Below, piece after piece: positions 16,719-25,295 of a stretch of 38,165 nucleotides of DNA. This DNA comes from JALHVH01 sp963773685. GTDB taxonomy: Bacteria; Acidobacteriota; Aminicenantia; Aminicenantales; Saccharicenantaceae. The DNA lies in the NCBI GenBank assembly GCA_963773685.1, contig CAVZBY010000014.1, positions 1 through 38,165 on the forward strand. The letters are read 5' to 3'. The notes beneath the pieces were generated by a model, which was not told the origin of the DNA, searched no databases, and saw only the letters and a program-made list of their open reading frames with translations. The stretch's first letter is position 1; each line of letters starts with the position of its first letter. The translations under genes were made by a program, and so were the position numbers.

Positions 16719-18932
16719 ATGAAAGGGATCTTCTTATCCGTCGCTCTCGCGGGCGTCCTGACCGCAGGATCGGTTTCCCCGGCTTGGGCCGAAGACGATG
16801 ATGCGGGCCGGGTCGAGGTTACCGCCGGTTTCACCGTCGGCGTCCAAGCCGTGCGCGAGACCGATCGATCCTCGAAGTTCACCGAATATCGCGACGTTCC
16901 GCGCGGGAGTTTCGTCGAGGCCCTGCACTTCGATCTGACCGCGGGGAGCCGCTTCGTCCGTTTCGCCGCGGCGAACCTGGGAAGGTCCGATCAGAGCCTG
17001 ATTGCCGCGATCGGGAGTCCGGGAACGTTCCGGATCGATCTCGGCTACTTTCAGACTCCCCACCGGTTCAGCTTCTTCGGGGCCACGCCGTACGTCGAGA
17101 ACACGCCGGGGGTCTTCACGCTGAACGACGTCATCCGTTCGGCGGCCGAGGCCCTGGTCCCGACCGGCACAGGAACCAACATCGCCGCGGCCCGGGCGCT
17201 CGTCTCGAGCTTCCTTTCGAGCGCGGGCCCAGTCGATCTGGGCCTCGAGAGGAAAAAGGGGACGTTCGATCTCTCGTTGACCCCGAGCGCGCCTTTGAGC
17301 GTCAACGTCTCGGCGAGCCACGAAACACGGAGCGGCAGCCGCCCCTACGGCGCCCCTCTCGGCTTCAGCAACGCCATCGAAATACCGGAGCCGATCCACC
17401 TCGCGACGACCAACCTGGACACCAGCCTCGAATATCGAAAACGGTGGGGAAGGTTCAGGGCCGGTGTCGCGGCCTCCTTTTTCGAGAACAGCGTTCAGAC
17501 CCTCGTCTGGGACAATCCCTACCGGATCACCGATTCGACCTACGCCCAGGCCTATAGCGCCGGCAACGGGACGGCGCGCGGCCGCCTGGCCCTCTGGCCC
17601 TCCAACAATTCCGTGAGGTTCTATATCGACGGCTCCGTCAAGCCGTTCTCCACCACCCGTATCTCCGCGGCGGCCTCCTACGGGACCTTCAACCAGAACG
17701 AAAGGCTCCAGCCTTTTACGATCAACACCGCCATCCCGGGCTCCGACCCGAACGCCGCGAACGCTCTCTCTCCGCCCCGGGAAACGGCAAGGGCCCGGGC
17801 CGGCATCACCTCGCTCGACCTGACCGTGCACTCCCGGCTGACAAGATCCCTCTCCTTGACGGCGGGCTTCCGCTATTACGATTTCGCCAATCGGACCGTC
17901 GAGCTCGACATGCCGGCGGGATACACCCGGATCGACCAGGTCTGGGAGGACATTCCCATCGCCGTCCGGCCCTACTCGTTCTCCCGGTCGAGGCTTTTCG
18001 GCGAGCTGACGTTCAACCTGCTCGAGAACACCACCCTCCAAGCCGGGTATTCCTTCTACGGGGTCCGCCGGTACGAGGGCGGCAACGAGGGAGAGAAGAA
18101 CAGGACCGACGAGGGGACCTTCAAGGTCTCGGTCGATAGCCGGCCGGCCGATTGGCTCGATCTGCGCGTCTCTTATCTCGATTCGAAGCGTGAATGGTCG
18201 CTCAACGACTCGTTCTTCGCCTACATCCCGGGTTTCGACTTCAAGCGGTATTTCGAAGCGGGCCGAAACCGGAGATCGCTCAACGCCCTGGTCGGCCTGA
18301 GCCCGACGGACAAGCTGGACATTCAGCTGAATTACGCTATCGGTCGCGACGATTATCCGAGATCGGGCTACGGCCTGAAGCGCGACGATTTCGACATGTT
18401 TGGCATCGACATCAGCTATGCCGCGTCCAAAGATCAGTCCCTCTTCGTCTTCTATGAACGCGAGCTCTATGACTCCGGCCAGGCTGCGAGGCAAAGCGGC
18501 GCGAGCTTTTCGACGAATCCCCTCGACGATTGGACGGCGGACCTGAAGGATTCCATCCATACGATCGGAGCCGGTCAGACCGTCGCCTTTCGGGGCGGCA
18601 AGTTCGGCCTCGACCTTACAGCGTCGTACTCGAAGGCGGCCGGTTCGTCATCGCTGGATTCCCCGCCCGGCGGGACGCCGGACCTGGCGGCCGATTTCGA
18701 CCGGGCGCTCGACACGACGGCCTGGTGGACGATCCAGACGTCGTTCAAGTGGAGAATGACGAAGAACATCACCGCGGTCTTCGGGTATTGGTACGAACAG
18801 TACAGCCTGGAAGACATCGTCCGGAACGACGTTGCGGTCGCCGACGCGGCCGCCGGGGCCCTCTTCCTCGGGGCGTTGGAGCCGGGGTACAAGTATCACG
18901 TCGGCTCGCTGAGGATCGTTTACAGCTGGTGA
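16719..18932 (+). CDS. MtrB/PioB-family outer-membrane beta-barrel porin
   Basis: This is a 737-residue outer-membrane barrel that should sheath the decaheme cytochrome encoded just upstream. A signal peptide ends near AWA at residues 22-24. The rest is rich in alternating aromatic/small-residue strands separated by polar turns, and the chain ends in an aromatic strand closing with YSW, as barrel proteins do. Size fits the family (about 650-750 residues). The mature protein contains no cysteine, so the N-terminal CxxC known from Shewanella MtrB is absent. The open frame continues upstream to 16545 over the cytochrome gene, but the ATG at 16719 has CGGAGG ahead of it and begins the signal peptide. 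Function is inferred from family plus neighbour. Confidence 0.92.
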   Translation: MKGIFLSVALAGVLTAGSVSPAWAEDDDAGRVEVTAGFTVGVQAVRETDRSSKFTEYRDVPRGSFVEALHFDLTAGSRFVRFAAANLGRSDQSLIAAIGSPGTFRIDLGYFQTPHRFSFFGATPYVENTPGVFTLNDVIRSAAEALVPTGTGTNIAAARALVSSFLSSAGPVDLGLERKKGTFDLSLTPSAPLSVNVSASHETRSGSRPYGAPLGFSNAIEIPEPIHLATTNLDTSLEYRKRWGRFRAGVAASFFENSVQTLVWDNPYRITDSTYAQAYSAGNGTARGRLALWPSNNSVRFYIDGSVKPFSTTRISAAASYGTFNQNERLQPFTINTAIPGSDPNAANALSPPRETARARAGITSLDLTVHSRLTRSLSLTAGFRYYDFANRTVELDMPAGYTRIDQVWEDIPIAVRPYSFSRSRLFGELTFNLLENTTLQAGYSFYGVRRYEGGNEGEKNRTDEGTFKVSVDSRPADWLDLRVSYLDSKREWSLNDSFFAYIPGFDFKRYFEAGRNRRSLNALVGLSPTDKLDIQLNYAIGRDDYPRSGYGLKRDDFDMFGIDISYAASKDQSLFVFYERELYDSGQAARQSGASFSTNPLDDWTADLKDSIHTIGAGQTVAFRGGKFGLDLTASYSKAAGSSSLDSPPGGTPDLAADFDRALDTTAWWTIQTSFKWRMTKNITAVFGYWYEQYSLEDIVRNDVAVADAAAGALFLGALEPGYKYHVGSLRIVYSW

Positions 18933-18987
18933 CGGAGATCTGAAACCCCGGTCCCGGACCTCGCTGCCACTGTCTCGATTCCGGCAT

Positions 18988-19215
18988 GAGCTTTCGGATG
19001 CTCTCTTCAAGCACCCACGTGAGCTCGTGGCCCTTTCCGGTGATGATCTTGGCCTGGCAGGTCGGGAGGGACTTCCGGAAGCCGTTCCCATTCGTCGGTT
19101 CGCCATCCGAATCCATTGAAATGAGCGGGGCCTGGAGCCCCTTGAGCGAATCGACGCAATCTTCTTTGGCCCACCGAAAATAGTCGTCGCAGGAGTTGAC
19201 GTCGCCGGAGTTCAT
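18988..19215 (-). pseudogene. Decayed C-terminal fragment of an alpha/beta hydrolase
   Basis: Between the porin and flavodoxin genes, about 76 codons on the - strand read like the end of an alpha/beta hydrolase: DDYFRWAKEDCVDSLKG, then PLISMDSDGEPT (acid loop), then KIITGKGHELTW (histidine loop). The matching N-terminal domain and nucleophile elbow are missing, and the frame runs on past the domain into unrelated codons. The 316-base gap is otherwise empty. The call rests on remembered family resemblance; the fragment might still be expressed from the ATG at 19215. Confidence 0.45.
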
Positions 19216-19248
19216 TGATAGATTCGGTTGCGAAAGAGAGGGCTCACC

Positions 19249-19731
19249 ATGAATATCGAATATTTTCATGCCTCGAAATATGGGAACGGGGCCATGGTCG
19301 CCGAGGAGTTCCGGAAGCGGATGGCGGCCAGGGGCGTCGCCGTCGACGTCCATCACATCCGGGATGCGAGGCCGAAGGAGATGCCGCCGGCCGACCTGTA
19401 CCTGTTCAGCTCGCCGGGGCGCATGGGCAGGCCCATCGGACGTATGCGGCGCTTCCTGAAGAAGGTCGAATTGCCGTCGGGAGCGAAATACGTCCTCCTG
19501 ACCACCGAGGGGGCTCCTCGGCCCGACAAAAAGACCGGACGGATACCCACCGAAGAGGAACAGGCCAAGTGGCAGCGCGTCATCCCCGTCATGAGCGAGA
19601 TCCTTCAGGAAAAGGGCCTGGTCAAGGTCGCCGAGGGCAAGGTCCTGGTGACCGGCCTCAAGGGGCCGCTGGAAGAGGGCTGGCAGGAGAAGGTCGAAGC
19701 TTTCGTCGCCCTGATTCCCATACGGCCCTGA
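19249..19731 (+). CDS. Flavodoxin-like protein
   Basis: This 160-residue protein has the flavodoxin-like fold: strand MNIEYFHASKYGNGAMVAEE at the start (the phosphate loop is HASKYGNGA, in place of the common T-x-T-G-N-T), a central LYLFSSPGRMGRPIG segment (about 57-71) where the flavin ring loop lies, and VLLTTEG near residue 84. It probably binds FMN and carries electrons in the cytoplasm. The ATG at 19249 follows AGAGGG; an in-frame ATG at 19228 is less likely. The FAD-oxidoreductase gene starts 32 bases after its stop, in the same direction, so the two are probably co-transcribed and may be redox partners. The specific pathway is unknown. Confidence 0.87.
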   Translation: MNIEYFHASKYGNGAMVAEEFRKRMAARGVAVDVHHIRDARPKEMPPADLYLFSSPGRMGRPIGRMRRFLKKVELPSGAKYVLLTTEGAPRPDKKTGRIPTEEEQAKWQRVIPVMSEILQEKGLVKVAEGKVLVTGLKGPLEEGWQEKVEAFVALIPIRP

Positions 19732-19763
19732 TGTCCTGAAGGAAACGACCGAAAGGGGAACCG

Positions 19764-21272
19764 ATGGCCAAGTCGATCATCATCATCGGAGCCGGCATGG
19801 GCGGCCTGGCCGCGGGCATCTACGGTCAGATCAACGGTTACGAGACGCGGATCTTCGAGATGCACACCAAGCCCGGCGGGCAATGCGCGTCGTGGAAGCG
19901 CAAGGGCTACACCTTCGACGCCTGCATTCACCACTTCTTTGGATGCAAACCGGGATCGAGCCTATACAGACTGTGGCACGAATTGGGCGCCATGCCCCGC
20001 GAAATGGTCCCTCTCGAAGATTGCACGGCCGTCGCCTCGCCGGACGGGAAGATGTTCGTCGATTACTACGATCCCGGGAGGCTGAAAGACGCCTTGCTCA
20101 AGCTTTCCCCGGAGGATTCGAAGGCGATCGAACGATATATCGGATCCATCAGATCGTTTCCCTATGACAGATTCATCGATATGATCCTCGGCGTTTCGCT
20201 CCGGACCGTGATCGCGCATCTCCCTTCGATGCTTTCGATGCGAAAGTTGGCCAAGCTGAGCATGCGGAGCTTTTCCGAACGGTTTACCGACCCGTTCCTC
20301 AGGCGGGCATTCGCCCGGCTCGTCTATTCGAATCCGGAGGGCCCCCTCTTCTTTCATTTCATGAGGCACGCCGGAGGATCGAGCGGTGACATCCAGTGGC
20401 CGGCGGGCGGAGCGGCTGAATTCGCCAGGTCCATTGAACGGCAATACCTGGCCTTGGGGGGAACGGTCCGTTACGGCAGCAGGGTCGAAAAGATCCTGGT
20501 CGAGGACGATAAAGCGGTGGGGATCAAGCTTGCCGACGGGAGTGAGCACAGGGCGGATATCGTCATTTCGAACGCCGATGGGCGCCGGACGATCCTCGAG
20601 ATGCTGGACGGCAAGTACATGAACGAGGTCGTTCGCGGCTACTGTGCCCCCATCCGGGACGAGACCCCCTTCGCTGTGGACGTTTTCCTGGGGGTCGACC
20701 GGGACCTGTCCGGCGAACCTTCATCTTTGGTCTTGCTGCTTGATCGGCCTGTGACCATAGCCAACCATAAATATGAGAGCCTTGAAGCGCAGCTCTATGG
20801 TTTCGATAGAAGCATGGCCCCGGCGGGCAAGGGCACCATAAAGGTCGAGCTCCCGGCAAGCTATGCCTATTGGAAGAACCTTTATAACGGAGAGCGGGAA
20901 AGATACAACCAGGAGAAGCAGAAGGTCGCCGATCAGGTCATCGAGATCCTGGGAAGGCACTTCGGCGGCATAAGGGACCAGGTTGAGGTCATCGACGTCT
21001 CGACTTTGATGACCTGGGAGCGTTACACGGCCGGAAGCCAGGGATGGTTCAATCTTCCGAATCGGAAGTTCGATTTCGATATCGGAGAGGATCGTCCGGA
21101 CAAGAAATTCAAAACGACCCTGCCGGGACTATCCGACTTCTATCTCGTCGGCTTGTGGGCCACCATGGTGGCGTCTCTTTCCCAGAACGCCGCCTCGGGA
21201 AAGATGATCATCCGGCGCATCTGCAAGAAGGACGGGAAGAGATTCATGGCCCAGCCACCCGTGGAGAGATGA
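19764..21272 (+). CDS. FAD-dependent oxidoreductase, phytoene-desaturase (CrtI) type
   Basis: This 502-residue flavoenzyme has the dinucleotide-binding motif GAGMGGLAAG (9-18) followed by the conserved FE-x8-GG-Q segment and a CrtI-type FDACIHHF region. Near the C terminus, VGLWATMVASLSQNAASGK (about 465-483) is the second FAD-contact block seen in carotenoid desaturases, isomerases and retinol saturase-like enzymes. Family members desaturate or isomerise hydrophobic polyenes, but many bacterial relatives have no known substrate, and no carotenoid genes lie nearby. The start ATG has AAAGGGGAA upstream. It sits downstream of the flavodoxin-like gene, which may be an electron partner. The function beyond FAD binding is uncertain. 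Confidence 0.92.
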   Translation: MAKSIIIIGAGMGGLAAGIYGQINGYETRIFEMHTKPGGQCASWKRKGYTFDACIHHFFGCKPGSSLYRLWHELGAMPREMVPLEDCTAVASPDGKMFVDYYDPGRLKDALLKLSPEDSKAIERYIGSIRSFPYDRFIDMILGVSLRTVIAHLPSMLSMRKLAKLSMRSFSERFTDPFLRRAFARLVYSNPEGPLFFHFMRHAGGSSGDIQWPAGGAAEFARSIERQYLALGGTVRYGSRVEKILVEDDKAVGIKLADGSEHRADIVISNADGRRTILEMLDGKYMNEVVRGYCAPIRDETPFAVDVFLGVDRDLSGEPSSLVLLLDRPVTIANHKYESLEAQLYGFDRSMAPAGKGTIKVELPASYAYWKNLYNGERERYNQEKQKVADQVIEILGRHFGGIRDQVEVIDVSTLMTWERYTAGSQGWFNLPNRKFDFDIGEDRPDKKFKTTLPGLSDFYLVGLWATMVASLSQNAASGKMIIRRICKKDGKRFMAQPPVER

Positions 21273-21407
21273 TCCGAACTTGCCAAGTGCCGTAGCGCGG
21301 AGATCACAGCGGTCTGCACCCGGTGATCTCACGAGTTCGATATCCTTCGTAAATCGCCGCTCGACCGGCCGGAATGGCTGGCGACGTCCGCGGACTCGGA
21401 CGCAGGT

Positions 21408-22530
21408 TCAAGGAATGCCGCCCGGGGTGGCGGGGCGCAGCGCGTCGGGATCGCCGGGCCGGATCGGGCCGATGTCCTGGGCCGGACGGGGGCGGAGGGC
21501 CACGGCGAGATCGGCGCCCGCCGTGGGCCAGCCCGGCCGGCTGAACGACGAGACGAACAAGGGCTCGCGCCATTTTCCCATGCAGGAGAGAATGCCCCAG
21601 AGCCGCGCGCCCGATCCGGACCTGGGCAGGTCCACGAGCGTGTAGTGGTTCTTCTTGGTGAACAGGTGCTCCTTGACGTCCGGCTCCAGGAAGTTCCTCT
21701 GGCCCCCGCCTCCGGTGATGACCATGAGGACTCCGCTATAAACCAGCGACGCATGGACGTGCCGATGGCCGAACGCGGCCAGGACGACATGATGGCGGGC
21801 CAGGATGTCCAGGAACTCCCGTTCGTTCTCGACGGCCGGCGTAAACAGGGAGGCCGGGCCGGGGGATATCCTCTTGAAGGGGACCCGCGGCGGGACGTGG
21901 GCGAAGAAGTATTTCTGGGCCGGAGCGGAGGCCCCAAGCACGTCCTCGAGCCAGTCCAGTTGTCCGCGACTGAATCCGTGGGACCCATGGGCGCGGGCGT
22001 TGCCCATGAAAACGAAGCGTTTGTCGTCGAGGTCGAAGAAGAAGTCCCGGTCGCCAAAAAAGGCCCGCGCTATCCGTTCGCCCCTCCTCCCGGACATCAT
22101 GGTTCCCGTCGACATGGAGGATGGGACAGGGCGGATCGGCCACGGCCTTCAAGTAGGCGCCGAAGGAGCCGGCGACGGGCGAAGCGATCCGGTCGCCCAG
22201 GTGGACGATGAACGCGGGCGGCGGGTCGAGCGCCGCGATCTCGCGGAGGAACTCCTTGAAGGTCGCATTGCCGTCGGAGACGGTGTCCCCGATGATGACG
22301 AATCTCAGGTCCTGTCCGCCCTGCCGGGCCTGGACCGACCGCGCGGCCTCGCGGTTCGTGGAAACGAGCCCCCTCAGCTCGGGAGGGACCGAAAGGAGCC
22401 CGGGGTCCTCCCGGAACCGGGACACGTCATATCCGCCGTTCTCGACGCGGTATCGGCAGCCGCCCGCGAGCAGCGCCGCGGCCAGCGCCGCCAACGCGGC
22501 TTTTCTCCGCCATGAGGCCGGTTTTCGCAT
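21408..22530 (-). pseudogene. Metallophosphoesterase lipoprotein gene with one frameshift
   Basis: Two overlapping frames together make one calcineurin-like phosphoesterase. The first part (22530 to about 22085) has a lipoprotein-type signal ending in LLAGGC, then VIIGDT, HLGDRIA and DGNHD, the usual metal-binding blocks. The second frame (from about 22081 to 21408) continues with RIARAFFGDRDF, FAHVPPR and the late block FGHRHVH. Removing one base from the GGGG run at 22081-22084 (CCCC on the + strand) joins them as NHDVREEGERIARAFFG and gives exactly 374 codons including the stop. The join is therefore a single-base insertion: a true mutation or a homopolymer error. If intact it would be a cell-envelope phosphodiesterase or phosphatase of unknown substrate. 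Confidence 0.86.
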
Positions 22531-22634
22531 AACCGACCATTATAGCGGATGCCCCAAGTGCCGCCGGCGAAGATGGCGGCTGGGGTTGCCTCCCGCGGCC
22601 GCCCGGCGCGGTTATTCCTCCCGTTCCAGATAGA

Positions 22635-23669
22635 TCAGCCCGGCTTCTTCATCGGAATGACGACCATGATGAAGGTCAGGACGAGGAATATGAAGGTCAG
22701 GAGGGGCAGGATAACCCAGAAGAAGCGGCTAGTCGGGCTCGCGCCCCTTCGTCGCCCCTCCATCACTTCGCGGTCTTCGAAGGGCGCGGCGACGGCGACC
22801 GAGCCGAGGAGGGTGATCATCGAGGCGGAGATGATGAAGGCCACCGCGGACGCGATCTCGGAGATGTCCCGGTGGACGAAGCCGAACAGGGCCTGGATGA
22901 GGCCCATGAGAAGGCTCACGATCCCCGTCATGGCGAAGCCGAGCGTCCAGGCCCGGGCTCCGGCCCCGGCGCCCATGAACAGACCCAAGGCGATCGTTCC
23001 GCCGATGACGACAAGATAAGCCGGGCCCTGGAAGAGGAGCTTGATCAACGGCAGGGGTCCGGCCTCCGGCTGGCCCTTGATGAAGAACGCAAGGGTCAGG
23101 ACGAGCACGACGGCGAAAAGAACGGTTCCGACGATCCGGCCGCGAGAGGTCGCGCGGACGGCGGCTTTCGTGTCGCCTCCCGCGTCGGGCGCGGGCCGGC
23201 CTTCCCCCGCCCATTCGGCCCGGCCGGAGAGCTTCATCGCCGGAATGAGGCAGACGACGGCCATGACCAGGCCGTAGAGAATGACGATGAACGATTGGAT
23301 CATCCGGCCGCTGATGTCGGCGATCCCGCCGCTGACCCGGCTCAGCGCGATGGTAAAGTGGAGGGCGCAGCCGAGCGCTCCGAGCATCCAGGCGTTGCGC
23401 GCCGCCGCACCCCAGAAATAGGCCGATCTTTTGAGGCTTGCCTCGTTGCCGGCGCCTCCGGCCGCGTGCCTGAGGGCCGCGGCGATCTCCCGTCCCGTGA
23501 ATCCCATGAGAACAGAAGCGGCGGTCCCGAAGATGAGGTAGAACAGGCCCGCGCCGTTCATCAAACCCGTGAAGAGGCCCGAAGCGGCGACGGCGATGAC
23601 GAATACGGCCGCGAAGAGCCACCGGAGGACGGTCCTTCCCTTGAATGAGGACTTGGCGATCTCGGTCAT
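22635..23669 (-). CDS. MotA/TolQ/ExbB-like membrane protein
   Basis: This 344-residue integral membrane protein has about seven hydrophobic segments. The pair of helices around residues 99-150, with GGIADISGRMIQSFIVILYGLVMAVVCLIP shown here only in part (key stretch ILYGLVMAVVCLIPAM), resembles the proton-channel domain of MotA/TolQ/ExbB proteins, which energise a partner across the envelope. The second half has further helices and ends with a C-terminal anchor (VILPLLTFIFLVLTFIMVV). No ExbD/TolR partner is adjacent. The gene is the last of an ECF-sigma operon; it starts four bases after the stop of the short membrane protein. The family link is from helix pattern and is tentative. Confidence 0.7.
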   Translation of the reverse strand: MTEIAKSSFKGRTVLRWLFAAVFVIAVAASGLFTGLMNGAGLFYLIFGTAASVLMGFTGREIAAALRHAAGGAGNEASLKRSAYFWGAAARNAWMLGALGCALHFTIALSRVSGGIADISGRMIQSFIVILYGLVMAVVCLIPAMKLSGRAEWAGEGRPAPDAGGDTKAAVRATSRGRIVGTVLFAVVLVLTLAFFIKGQPEAGPLPLIKLLFQGPAYLVVIGGTIALGLFMGAGAGARAWTLGFAMTGIVSLLMGLIQALFGFVHRDISEIASAVAFIISASMITLLGSVAVAAPFEDREVMEGRRRGASPTSRFFWVILPLLTFIFLVLTFIMVVIPMKKPG

Positions 23670-23673
23670 GGCG

Positions 23674-24000
23674 CTATCTCCTTATCGGTGCCTGGCTGGC
23701 GAATTCGGTTTTGACCGCGGCGACCCGGTCGGCCAGCGGGCTCGAGGCCTTGCGGCCCTGGAGGAGGACGCCGGCGGCAAGCAGGAGGAGCGAGAGGGTG
23801 GCCCAGACGTCACGGCGGATGAGCCAGGTTCGGACCGTCGCGCCCTGCCTGCGCTCTGCCGCCCCGTGGTCCACTCTTGCCTCGCGGAAGCATGCGATAC
23901 GCCGGCGCATCCCCGCCTCGACTTCGGCCGGGAGATCGTCGGCGAGAGCCTTCCGCAGCAAGTCGTCGATGTCCGTCGTTTTCTTCGGTCCCGCGTTCAT
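23674..24000 (-). CDS. Short single-helix membrane protein, possible anti-sigma factor
   Basis: This 108-residue protein has a cytoplasmic-type N-terminal half (DIDDLLRKALADDLPAEVE, then MRRRIACF), one membrane helix (about 66-81, TLSLLLLAAGVLL) and a short outer tail. The gene start overlaps the sigma-factor stop (ATGA), the arrangement usual for an anti-sigma factor made together with its sigma. No zinc-binding H-x3-C-x2-C motif is present, so it is not a canonical ZAS-domain anti-sigma. It may still bind the sigma factor, or may only be a membrane accessory. Position is the main argument. Confidence 0.66.
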   Translation of the reverse strand: MNAGPKKTTDIDDLLRKALADDLPAEVEAGMRRRIACFREARVDHGAAERRQGATVRTWLIRRDVWATLSLLLLAAGVLLQGRKASSPLADRVAAVKTEFASQAPIRR

Positions 24001-24590
24001 GATCCCGACTCCTTCTCGTTCCTGTCGAACCCGTCGACGAGGTCAGGATGCTCCCGGGCCAACCGACGAGCCAGATTCGCCCGGCCCCTCAGCACATGGA
24101 CCCTGACCGTCGCCTCGGAACAACCCATGGCCCGGGCGACATCCTCATAAGACTGCTCCTCGACGATGTGGAGCATGACGGCCGCAGCCTGGCGGGATGG
24201 CAGCCGGGCGACCGCTCCGAGGATGGCCTCCCGAAGCTCGTGGTCCTCGGCACCTTTTCCGACCGGGGGCGCGGTGTCTCCAACCCGCTCGTCGGGCCTT
24301 TCGGGCGCTTCGCGGCGCAGGCGGCGCCGGCCTCTGCGGGCCGCGTCGAGGGCCGCCGTGACGGCGATCCTGAGGATGAGCGCTTGAGGATTCGGATGCG
24401 CGGCCACGACCCGTCGCTTCTTCCAAATGACGGCCAGGGCGTCTTGGAGGGCGTCCTCTGCGGTTTCGCGGTGCCGGACGATCCGCCATATCGTCCGGAA
24501 CAGCCTGGGCTCGAGCGGCTTGACGAGGACATCGTAGTCGAATTCCCGGATCTCCAAGGCGGCCGCCCCTTGCGGGACATTGTAATCCAT
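23997..24590 (-). CDS. ECF-type RNA polymerase sigma factor
   Basis: This is a 197-residue sigma-70-family factor of the extracytoplasmic-function type. Region 2 is near residues 26-52 (LFRTIWRIVRHRETAEDALQ, then DALAVIWKK), and region 4 spans about 128-178 with LPSRQAAAVMLHIVEEQSY and the helix-turn-helix GCSEATVRVHVLRGR. It would redirect RNA polymerase to a small regulon in answer to an envelope signal. The frame is open to 24869, but that part is Arg/Pro/Ser-rich and overlaps the upstream gene; the ATG at 24590 gives a normal family length, although its ribosome site is weak. It lies 58 bases after the secreted-protein gene and overlaps the possible anti-sigma gene. Confidence 0.91.
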   Translation of the reverse strand: MDYNVPQGAAALEIREFDYDVLVKPLEPRLFRTIWRIVRHRETAEDALQDALAVIWKKRRVVAAHPNPQALILRIAVTAALDAARRGRRRLRREAPERPDERVGDTAPPVGKGAEDHELREAILGAVARLPSRQAAAVMLHIVEEQSYEDVARAMGCSEATVRVHVLRGRANLARRLAREHPDLVDGFDRNEKESGS

Positions 24591-24648
24591 AGCCGCCGGC
24601 GCGCCAAGCCCGGTATCGGACACGTCGCCTTTCCGGATCTTCCAGGGC

Positions 24649-25170
24649 TCAGGCTTCGATGGGAGTGATGACCAGGAGAACGAACCCGAGAAGAGCGCGG
24701 CAGGCCTCTGCGTTCCGCCCCGCCTTTTGTTCGGCAAGGGCCGAATCAAGGAGCTGGGCGCAGAGCTCGGTCGCTTTTTCGATGCTCCCCCGGCTCGAGC
24801 CGGCGGTCTTGAGCTCCGCCGGGATCTCCCAGTCCTTCCCGCCGGAGACCAGCCTGTAAGCGAGCCCAAGATCCCGGCGGGCCTTGTCCTCTAAGATGGC
24901 CTTATCCTCGAACAATTTCCGGACGGAGCCGACGCGAGTCTTGAACTCGGCCGCGTCGTCTATTGCGGGGAGGATCAGGAGCGAGGCGTCCAAGGCTTGG
25001 ACGAGCGCCCGGGTGATCTCGTCTCGCGAAAGATGAGGGGTGAGCACGGTGGTCCGGGCAGACGCGATCAGCGTCTCGGGCGCGACCTGCGATCCTCGGA
25101 GTGAGGGCGCCGCCGAGATCGTGACGACGGCGAGGAAAGCGATAAGGGCGAACTTCGAACGGTGTTCCAT
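24649..25170 (-). CDS. Secreted protein of unknown function, first gene of the ECF operon
   Basis: I do not recognise this family. The product (173 residues from the ATG at 25170) has a signal peptide (hydrophobic FALIAFLAVVTISA, about 6-19) and then a mostly helical body with charged heptad-like stretches (DEITRALVQALDASLLI; KATELCAQLLDSALAEQK). A short hydrophobic tail ends the chain (GFVLLVITPIEA). AAGGAGG precedes the chosen start, so the upstream ATG at 25215 is unlikely. It heads a four-gene operon with the ECF sigma factor and could be part of the signal-sensing side or a regulon member; the sequence does not decide. Confidence 0.77.
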   Translation of the reverse strand: MEHRSKFALIAFLAVVTISAAPSLRGSQVAPETLIASARTTVLTPHLSRDEITRALVQALDASLLILPAIDDAAEFKTRVGSVRKLFEDKAILEDKARRDLGLAYRLVSGGKDWEIPAELKTAGSSRGSIEKATELCAQLLDSALAEQKAGRNAEACRALLGFVLLVITPIEA

Positions 25171-25295
25171 GACGGCCTCCTTTGATCGGTTGGAGTGCTT
25201 TTCTTGAGCCTCCACTCAGGTGACCGTTTAGTGGGCCGGCCTTGTTTACTAGGGCGGCCATTCTGGCGGATAATCATTGCCGAGGAAGGACCAAG

